Source: Planctomycetota bacterium
Lineage (GTDB): Bacteria; Planctomycetota; Planctomycetia; Pirellulales; UBA7805
DNA: 64,000 nt
Assembly: GCA_021413705.1 (NCBI GenBank)
Contig: JAIOPX010000239.1
Location: 1 to 64,000 of the forward strand
Direction: 5' to 3'
The notes beneath the pieces were generated by a model. It searched no databases and was not told the DNA's origin. It saw only the letters and a list, made by a program, of their open reading frames with translations. The translations under genes and the position numbers were made by a program. Shown piece by piece: positions 58,184 to 64,000 of the stretch (the first letter of the stretch is position 1; every line of letters starts with the position of its first letter).

Positions 58184-59673
58184 GTGTCGAGAATCTCCCG
58201 GATGACATGACCATGAACGTCGGTCAGCCGCCGTTGAACTCCATTATAGTAGTAGGTCAACTTCGTATGGTCCAAACCCAAGAGATGCAGGGCGGTGGCG
58301 TGTAAGTCGTAGCTTAAACAGGGATGTTCGGCGGCGCGGCGGCCCGTTTCGTCGGTCGCACCGTAGCCGATTCCGCCCCGCGTCCCCCCCCCCGCTAACC
58401 AGACAGTGAACGCATCGGCATTGTGATCGCGTCCCTTTCCCTGGGCAGCGGGCTGACGGCCGAACTCGCTGGTACACATCACCAGCGTCTCGTCGAGCAT
58501 TCCGCGCTGCGCAAGATCGCGCAAGAGTGCCGATGCCCCCCGATCGAGCACCGGTCCATGCACGCCATGGTTGTCGAGCACATCCTCATGCGCGTCCCAG
58601 TTGGGGCGTGGTGGCGGCACATTGTCCGCTCCGCACCACACTTGGACAAATCGCACTCCCGCTTCAATCATCCGCCGTGCCAGAAGGCATTGTCTGCCGA
58701 ACGGCTCCGTCTTGGCATTGTCGAGGCCATAAAGCGCCCGCGTGGCCTGCGTCTCGCGCGACAGGTCGGTCACCTCGGGCGCACTGAGTTGCAGCCGGGC
58801 AGCCAATTCGTAGGCCGAAATGCGCGCCTCCAATTCCGTATCGCCACTGTGCGCAGCGAGATGACGCTTATTGAGTTGCCGCAGGAAATGCCGACTGTCC
58901 GTTTCGGCTGCCGGTTCGATCCGAGCTTCCTTGGGCGGAAACAGATCGTGAATCGGTGGGCGATCCTTGGCTGTATTGATGGCGGTCCCTTGATATACGG
59001 CCGGAAGAAAACCGGCTCCCCAATTGGCCGGTCCGCCGGGAGGAACCCCGCGTGCATCCGGCAGCACCACAAACGACGGCAGGTTTTGTGTTTCGCTACC
59101 GAGTCCATACGTCACCCAGCACCCCATGGCGGGGAAACCTGGCAGAATGAATCCGGAGTTCATCATGAACGTCGCCGCGCCGTGCAACGCCGACTTCGAC
59201 TGCATCGAATAGATGAACGTCATCTCATCGACGCACTCAGACAACTGCGGCAGCAGGTCGGACATCCACAGGCCGCTCTTGCCGCGTTGGCGGAACTTCC
59301 AATAGCTCTTCTGGTACTTGCCGGGTGCGGAAGCGAAAAACACCTCCCCTGGGACTCCTTGATAGGTCTTGCCGTGCAGCTTATCCAGCGCCGGCTTATA
59401 GTCATACGTATCGATCTGGCTGATGCCGCCAGGGCAAACCAGATGAATCACCCGCTTGGCCCGGGCAGGAAAATGGGGCATTTTCCGCACCAAAGGATCA
59501 GCGGTGGGCTTCGCACCGGACCTCTCCGCTCCCAGCAGGCCATCCTCGGCCAACATCACGGCCAGCGCGATCCCCCCCAGCCCTCCACCAGCGCCCCAAA
59601 GAAACTCGCGGCGCGTCGTGGCCGGAGGGCGATGTTGGGCCGCAATGTAATTGGGTTTCGTACTAGTCCACAT
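58180..59673 (-). CDS. DUF1501 protein with Tat signal
   Basis: A 497-residue protein with a twin-arginine leader (TTRREFLWGAGGGLGG) followed by the DUF1501 domain, a fold related to sulfatases/alkaline-phosphatase superfamily enzymes. It is found almost exclusively in planctomycetes and relatives, paired with PSD1-type proteins. Features: VKRVIHLVCPGGISQIDTYDYKP, MQSKSALHGAATFMMNSGFI, VMCTSEFGRQPAAQGKG and DHNADAF. The expected exact function is unknown. The start is set at ATG 59673, which overlaps the stop of the upstream PSD1 gene by 11 bp; a second ATG at 59691 is equally possible. Downstream it overlaps the dehydrogenase gene by 4 bp. Confidence 0.88.
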   Translation of the reverse strand: MWTSTKPNYIAAQHRPPATTRREFLWGAGGGLGGIALAVMLAEDGLLGAERSGAKPTADPLVRKMPHFPARAKRVIHLVCPGGISQIDTYDYKPALDKLHGKTYQGVPGEVFFASAPGKYQKSYWKFRQRGKSGLWMSDLLPQLSECVDEMTFIYSMQSKSALHGAATFMMNSGFILPGFPAMGCWVTYGLGSETQNLPSFVVLPDARGVPPGGPANWGAGFLPAVYQGTAINTAKDRPPIHDLFPPKEARIEPAAETDSRHFLRQLNKRHLAAHSGDTELEARISAYELAARLQLSAPEVTDLSRETQATRALYGLDNAKTEPFGRQCLLARRMIEAGVRFVQVWCGADNVPPPRPNWDAHEDVLDNHGVHGPVLDRGASALLRDLAQRGMLDETLVMCTSEFGRQPAAQGKGRDHNADAFTVWLAGGGTRGGIGYGATDETGRRAAEHPCLSYDLHATALHLLGLDHTKLTYYYNGVQRRLTDVHGHVIREILDT

Positions 59674-62644
59674 ATACAAACTCACTGGCATTGAACATCG
59701 CTCGGCACAAGTGAAACAATCCGTGCTGGCGAACTAGTTCCGCGGCACCGGTCACTTCCTCCGTCGTGGCGGGCCGACCGAGCGACAAGCGGAAAGCCTG
59801 CTGGATTTGGGCCGTCTGCTCCTTGCCTGCTTCTTTTTCAACCCGCTCGGCAAAGTAACGAGCCTGTCGCAAAAGAAAATCGTCGTTCCACAGAGCCAGC
59901 GATTGCAGTGGCGTCGTCGTGCGGCTGCGGGCGGGAGTCAGGTTAGACGGATTTGCGCAATCCAGCACGTCCAGGAGCGGATTCGACACACTGCGCACGG
60001 TGAAGCGATATACAGTGCGCCGCCACAACTCCGGCTTGTCGGCCGTCTGAAAGCGATAGATGGGTGCGTAGCGTTCGATGTATTGGAAGTCCCGATATCC
60101 GGGACCGCCCATTTTGAGATTCAATTTTCCGCTGACCGCCAGAATCGAATCGCGAATCGCCTCCGCCTCGAGCCGCTGCGGGTTCCTTCGCCATAGCAGT
60201 CGATTGTCTGTATCAATCGCCTGCGCCTCAGGGTTAGCGGCGCCCCCTTGCCGATAGGTGTTGCTCAATACCATCTGCCGGTGCATGGCCTTGAGCGACC
60301 AGTTTTGTTTCAACAATTCATCGGCCAGGTAATCCAGTAGCTCGGGGTGAGTGGGAGGACCGCCATTGAAACCAAAGTCGCTGGGCGTATCGACAATTCC
60401 CCGGCCGAAGTGGTAGTGCCACAAACGGTTGACGATCACCCGTCGCGTGAGCGGATTATTCGGATGCACCAGCCAGTCGGCCAGCGCCCGCCGCCGCTCC
60501 CCCTCCGGCATGTCGCTCTTCCCCAAGTCGGAAGAAACACTGCCGACCGCCGAAAGCGCACCCGGCCCTACTTCATACAACGGCAATTCGGTATCTCCTC
60601 GGGCGAGAACTTTCATCGCTGGCGGCTTCTGCGTCACGACACCAAATACCGCGGGAATCTCGACGGGCAACTCAGCCAGTTGCTTCTTGAGCGCCGCCAA
60701 CTCGGCCGTCAACTCATCGCGTCTCTGTTGAATCGGTGCGCCGTTCCGGTCAGTCGGATCGGGAAGTGATACGAGTAGCGGATCGCCGAAAATGATCTGG
60801 TCGTGAGAGATGTCATTCCCGCCGTCGGTGGCAATCAACGTCAGGAACCGCTTGTCGATACCCAATGCAATATCGAGATGCGTACCACCGCGAGTTTGCG
60901 TGACACCTGTTTCGCTGGCGGCCAGCTTGTCGTCCACGTACACCCAGAAATCGCTGTAGCCACCGCTGGCGCAACCGGCAACCGCCTGGAACTTCAATTC
61001 CCGATAACCCGTGGACTTGCGAATCGCGGCCAGGTCGAAGGTGATTCCCTTGTTGGCGTGCAGGGCGAGCTGCGTGTGTCCTGTGCTGGAATAGTCTACG
61101 CCGTCGAGCGTACTCCCTGACTGCATGGCGGACGGACCGTTGACGATAAAGTCCCAAACCTTGCCGTTGGTGGAGGTCAAACCCTGCACATGCAAACCGG
61201 TGGAACTAATTTGCACCGGCGTCCGGCCACCGGCGCCGCCGTCGGGCACGAACACTCCGTCCACGAGCGGTGATTTTGTCCGCACATATTTACCCGTGGG
61301 TGCATCCAGAAAACTTTCACCCGCCTTGGCAAGCTTCCCATCCCGAGGATCTAGGCCAAAACCCTTCTTGCCGCTGCCAAATCCATTTCCGCCGCCGACG
61401 ATATCAGCCAGATTCACAGGCGGGCCGGAGAGACGCTTGAATTGTTGCTCCAGCGAGGTGATCTGCTGGGTAAGTTCCTTGCGAAGCGGAGTCTGGGGGA
61501 GCTTGCGTTCGGCCCGCAACACGCCAGCGAACACGGCTGAGAGCCGATAGTAGTCCTCTTGCAGTATCGGATCGAACTTGTGGTTATGGCAGCGGGCGCA
61601 GTTGATGGTCAGCCCTTGCGTGGCCGTAACGACCGTGGTGACCATGTCGTCCAGAACGTTGGAAAGCGCCTGTCGCTTCAACATCGGGTTGCCCGTTTCC
61701 ATCAAACCCGAGACGTCCCACGGACCGGCTCCCAAGAACGCCGTGGCCGTTACTTTCTCCGCATCCGTAGGCGCAATGACATCGCCGGCAATCTGCTCGC
61801 GAATGAAGTCGTTGTAGGGCTTGTCGGCGTTGAAGGCGGCGATCACATAGTCGCGATAGGGCCAGGCGGTGGAACGGAGAAAATCCCGCTCAAATCCATG
61901 TGTGTCCGCATAGTGGGCCACATCAAGCCAGTGCCGGCCCCAGCGCTCGCCGTAGCGGGGGGACGCCAACAACCGGTCCACGATTTTTTCGTAGGCGTCG
62001 GGCGATTGATCGGCAACAAACGCTTCGATTTCTGCGGGTGTTGGCGGCAGTCCTGTTAGATCAAAAAAAATACGGCGGACCAGCACCGTTTTGCTCGCGG
62101 GTGCGGAAGGAGATAGCTTGTGAGATCGCAGCTTCTCCAGAACAAAGGCATCAATGGGGTTGAGAACCCAATTGCTTTTGATTTCTGGTACGGCAGGACG
62201 CTTGACCGGCTGGAGCGACCACCAATCTTTCCCGGCCCGTTTGTCGGTTGTCACATCCAACTCACTGAGGACGCGCCCTTTTGGCCAAGGCGCGCCGCTC
62301 TTGACCCAGGCGGTGAGTGTCTCGATCTCGGCGGGAGAAAGAGGAATGCCCTTTTTCCGAGGAGGCATTTCTCCCTCGCGGACACGCTGCAGGAGATAGC
62401 TCGCCTCTGGATTGCCCGGCACGATCGCCGGGCCACTTTCGCCCCCCGCCAGTGCCGTTTTGAGAGTAGAGAGATTCAGTTCCCCTTTGGCCTCGGCAGC
62501 GTTGTGGCAAGTTAGACAGCGTTGCGTCAAAAGTGGGGCGACTTGGCCATCAAAATCGGCCGCTTTTGCGGTTAGATTCGCGCATGACGCCACCGCGAAG
62601 GCCAGCGCTGCAATCAGTGCGCGTAATTTATGGAAGTAAATCAT
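59663..62644 (-). CDS. PSD1-type cytochrome c protein (PSCyt1-DUF1549-NPCBM-DUF1553)
   Basis: A 993-residue exported protein (signal peptide about 1-28). Order of domains: PSCyt1 with haem motif CLTCH (43-47); DUF1549 at about 150-350 (FFDLTGLPPTPAEIEAF, YGERWGRHWLDVAHYADTHG, NCARCHNHKFDP with a second CxxCH); an NPCBM-like carbohydrate-binding module at about 505-618 (KGITFDLAAIRKST, FWVYVDDKLAASETGV, ISHDQIIFGDPLL); and DUF1553 at about 690-960 (ALADWLVHPNNPLTRRVIVNRLWHYHFGRGIVDTPSDFG). The planctomycete-specific family is usually next to DUF1501, as here. Function unknown; redox or polysaccharide degradation is suspected. ATG 62644 is preceded by GGCGAGG. First gene of the operon ending at 55707. 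Confidence 0.9.
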   Translation of the reverse strand: MIYFHKLRALIAALAFAVASCANLTAKAADFDGQVAPLLTQRCLTCHNAAEAKGELNLSTLKTALAGGESGPAIVPGNPEASYLLQRVREGEMPPRKKGIPLSPAEIETLTAWVKSGAPWPKGRVLSELDVTTDKRAGKDWWSLQPVKRPAVPEIKSNWVLNPIDAFVLEKLRSHKLSPSAPASKTVLVRRIFFDLTGLPPTPAEIEAFVADQSPDAYEKIVDRLLASPRYGERWGRHWLDVAHYADTHGFERDFLRSTAWPYRDYVIAAFNADKPYNDFIREQIAGDVIAPTDAEKVTATAFLGAGPWDVSGLMETGNPMLKRQALSNVLDDMVTTVVTATQGLTINCARCHNHKFDPILQEDYYRLSAVFAGVLRAERKLPQTPLRKELTQQITSLEQQFKRLSGPPVNLADIVGGGNGFGSGKKGFGLDPRDGKLAKAGESFLDAPTGKYVRTKSPLVDGVFVPDGGAGGRTPVQISSTGLHVQGLTSTNGKVWDFIVNGPSAMQSGSTLDGVDYSSTGHTQLALHANKGITFDLAAIRKSTGYRELKFQAVAGCASGGYSDFWVYVDDKLAASETGVTQTRGGTHLDIALGIDKRFLTLIATDGGNDISHDQIIFGDPLLVSLPDPTDRNGAPIQQRRDELTAELAALKKQLAELPVEIPAVFGVVTQKPPAMKVLARGDTELPLYEVGPGALSAVGSVSSDLGKSDMPEGERRRALADWLVHPNNPLTRRVIVNRLWHYHFGRGIVDTPSDFGFNGGPPTHPELLDYLADELLKQNWSLKAMHRQMVLSNTYRQGGAANPEAQAIDTDNRLLWRRNPQRLEAEAIRDSILAVSGKLNLKMGGPGYRDFQYIERYAPIYRFQTADKPELWRRTVYRFTVRSVSNPLLDVLDCANPSNLTPARSRTTTPLQSLALWNDDFLLRQARYFAERVEKEAGKEQTAQIQQAFRLSLGRPATTEEVTGAAELVRQHGLFHLCRAMFNASEFVYVD

Positions 62645-62749
62645 GGCCTCGCCGTGGCGCGCAATCACGATCGTGGGAACCCACAGAAGGATGTTTGAGT
62701 CGATGTTTTAAAACTACGGTTAGGATCGAGTGCGCGTACATCTCGCCAC

Positions 62750-62770
62750 GCTAACTTATATGATATCTTA
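62750..62770. promoter_or_regulatory. recurrent AT-rich near-palindrome (candidate operator), site j
   Basis: GCTAACTTATATGATATCTTA contains two overlapping matches; on the minus strand ATCATATAAGTTAGC precedes the PSD1 operon start (62644) by about 105 bp. Adjacent CTTGC/GCAAG arms resemble those at sites a, b, d and f. Confidence 0.45.
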
Positions 62771-62933
62771 GAACTTCAGGCTTGCCAAGTGCTTGCCCAA
62801 ATCCGCAAGCGTGGCTAAATACAACTTTCAGACAAACGCTGGACACACCGTGAATGCTTAGAGGCCGGAATCCAGGACGCACTATCTATCGCGCTGTCAG
62901 GATAGACAGAGAGGAAAGAGGAAATAGTCGATC

Positions 62934-62960
62934 AGGCACCGTATACTTGGGTCGGTGCCT
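62934..62960 (+). promoter_or_regulatory. hairpin in the leader of the 63262 gene
   Basis: Perfect 8-bp stem AGGCACCG / CGGTGCCT with an 11-base loop, extended by GAGGAA and TTCCTC on the outside. It is about 300 bp before the ATG. A regulatory RNA role is a guess. Confidence 0.35.
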
Positions 62961-63261
62961 TCCTCTATTCTCACACAAGAGTTGAGAATATCAGCTTCCA
63001 TGCATCAGTTGAATTTGACGTCAGACGGCTGCAATTCAAAATTGTCGAACCCCTGCACTGTGTTCCACCCAGGAATTCCCCAAATACTACCCAAACTGTA
63101 TATAAAGCGGATTATCCTTGACGGCTTCTGGGTTTCAGAGGATAATGCTCATCTCCCACCTTGAGGCGAGATTTCGCAGGACCCCGTTTCGTTGGCGGCC
63201 ACCCAGCATTGGCCTCCTATACCCACCTGATTCCGTCCATCGAGTTATAGGAATTGATGTC

Positions 63262-64000
63262 ATGCCTGTTCCCAACTCGCATCGATTCAGCCTGCGGACC
63301 GCCATCGCCACGAGATATCCTAGTCATTTAGTGCGGCTTTCACTCGGACTGTTGAGTGTTATCGTAGCATGTTTTGACCAACCGACCGCACAGGCCAAGG
63401 AAACGCTTGATTTCAACCGTGATATCCGGCCGATTCTTTCCAACAATTGCTTCGCCTGCCATGGAATGGACGCCAAGCACCGCAAGGCGGATTTGCGGCT
63501 CGATACGCTCGAGGGGGCCACTGCGGATCACGAGGGCGCACGGGCCGTGGTTCCCGGCAAGTTGTCGTCGAGCGAATTGTGGAGTCGCATTACCAGCACC
63601 GACGTGGACGCGCTGATGCCTCCTCCAGACAGCCATAAGAAACTCTCCGATAAAGAAAAGCAAATCCTCAAACGCTGGATCGAGCAAGGTGCGCCCTATC
63701 AAAAGCATTGGGCCTTCGAGCCGCCGGAAGTTCGTCCCGTGCCGGAGGTCAATGGCGCGGCCTCCCATGTACGCAATCCGATTGATGCCTTCATCGTCGA
63801 GCGATTGCAGCGCGATGGACTTAGTATGTCCCCCGAGGCAGACAAAGAAACACTCATTCGCCGCGTTTCTTTCGCACTGACCGGCTTACCCCCTAAGATA
63901 GCCGAGGTGGATGCGTTTCTGGCCGACGAGGCGCCGCAATCCTATGAGCGGATGGTGGATCGGTATCTGTCCACTGACTTTTACGGCGAGGAGATGGCTC
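63262..64000 (+). CDS. second PSD1-type cytochrome c protein, truncated by the window end
   Basis: Only the first 246 codons are visible. A basic N-region and hydrophobic segment (about 1-46) precede PSCyt1 with the haem motif CFACH (63-67), the pattern DIRPILSNNCFACHGMD to MPPPDSHKKLSDKEKQILKRW. DUF1549 begins at about 170 (NPIDAFIVERLQRDG, LIRRVSFALTGLPPKIAEVDAF). The rest, probably DUF1549-DUF1553, lies outside. AGGA precedes the ATG at 63262. It is divergent from the PSD1 operon and may share its regulator site. Confidence 0.88.
   Translation, partial: MPVPNSHRFSLRTAIATRYPSHLVRLSLGLLSVIVACFDQPTAQAKETLDFNRDIRPILSNNCFACHGMDAKHRKADLRLDTLEGATADHEGARAVVPGKLSSSELWSRITSTDVDALMPPPDSHKKLSDKEKQILKRWIEQGAPYQKHWAFEPPEVRPVPEVNGAASHVRNPIDAFIVERLQRDGLSMSPEADKETLIRRVSFALTGLPPKIAEVDAFLADEAPQSYERMVDRYLSTDFYGEEMA

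Larger units (their letters stand above)
62645..63261. other. 617-bp divergent intergenic region with candidate operator and hairpins
   Basis: No supported gene. It carries candidate operator j (62750-62770), CTTGCCAAG (62781-62789) and GCTTGC/GCAAGC arms (62791-62796 and 62805-62810). Two hairpins follow: AGGCACCG/CGGTGCCT (62934-62941 and 62953-62960) flanked by GAGGAA/TTCCTC, and TTCTCA/TGAGAA at about 62968-62988. These may form a structured leader for the 63262 gene. No known RNA family was recognised. Confidence 0.4.

Noticed and set aside
58423-59694. 423-codon plus-strand open frame antisense to the DUF1501 gene
   Set aside because: Composition is typical of a reverse complement of a GC-rich gene (His/Arg/Gln-rich), no domain is seen, and the minus-strand gene is well supported by its operon and motifs.
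1-64000. CRISPR array, transposase, integrase or prophage genes
   Set aside because: No regularly spaced direct repeats with unique spacers were seen, and no transposase, recombinase or phage structural motif was recognised in any frame; the repeated coding DNA belongs to surface-protein repeats.

Overview
The window looks like a chromosomal segment of a planctomycete (Pirellulales-like). Diagnostic content: PSD1-type proteins (PSCyt1-DUF1549-DUF1553 with c-type haem motifs), a DUF1501 protein with a Tat-like leader, pseudopilins with DUF1559-like N-termini, leucine-rich-repeat lipoproteins, very large autotransporter-strand-repeat proteins ending in PEP-CTERM tails, and many secreted glycosidase-like proteins. 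Family names come from reading the translated motifs; no database search was run.

Layout. 1-4.1 kb: start of a gene leaving the window, an FGE/SUMF1-like protein divergent from an ApbE flavin transferase, and an M28-PDZ2 peptidase. 4.2-4.5 kb: intrinsic terminator and tRNA-Ser(GCT). 4.5-9.6 kb: three paralogous secreted TIM-barrel-like proteins, one in an apparent operon with a DHDPS/KDG-aldolase-type enzyme. 10.1-22.2 kb: three PEP-CTERM beta-strand-repeat proteins and a GH32-type enzyme. 22.3-28.3 kb: DUF4432-type mutarotase, a large GH36-like protein and a GH5-like protein. 28.5-34.7 kb: a pseudopilin fused to Calx-beta and toroid domains, an LRR lipoprotein, and two tandem GH32 genes. 35.2-48.3 kb: a small PEP-CTERM protein, a possible 43-46-residue membrane protein, and a 3,953-residue PEP-CTERM giant. 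48.4-52.5 kb (minus): pseudopilin plus two LRR lipoproteins. 52.7-55.6 kb: GH127 enzyme and a GntR/FCD regulator. 55.7-62.6 kb (minus): a compact five-gene operon PSD1 > DUF1501 > D-2-hydroxyacid dehydrogenase > cyclase > SDR. 63.3 kb to the end: a second PSD1-type gene, truncated by the window.

How it may work together (inference): exported glycosidases (fructan, arabinofuranoside, alpha-galactoside and beta-glycan types) could break down a mixed plant or algal polysaccharide, epimerase/aldolase/dehydrogenase/SDR enzymes could process the sugars or sugar acids, and PEP-CTERM and pseudopilin proteins could display or hold material at the surface. No transporter, exosortase or transposase is visible here.

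The most interesting signal is a recurrent AT-rich near-palindrome, roughly RTCRTATATSTTAY, in about a dozen intergenic gaps, repeatedly in front of the glycosidase, PEP-CTERM, pseudopilin and PSD1 genes and often beside CTTGC/GCAAG inverted arms. It suggests one shared regulon, and the GntR/FCD protein encoded at 54,844 is the obvious local candidate to bind it.
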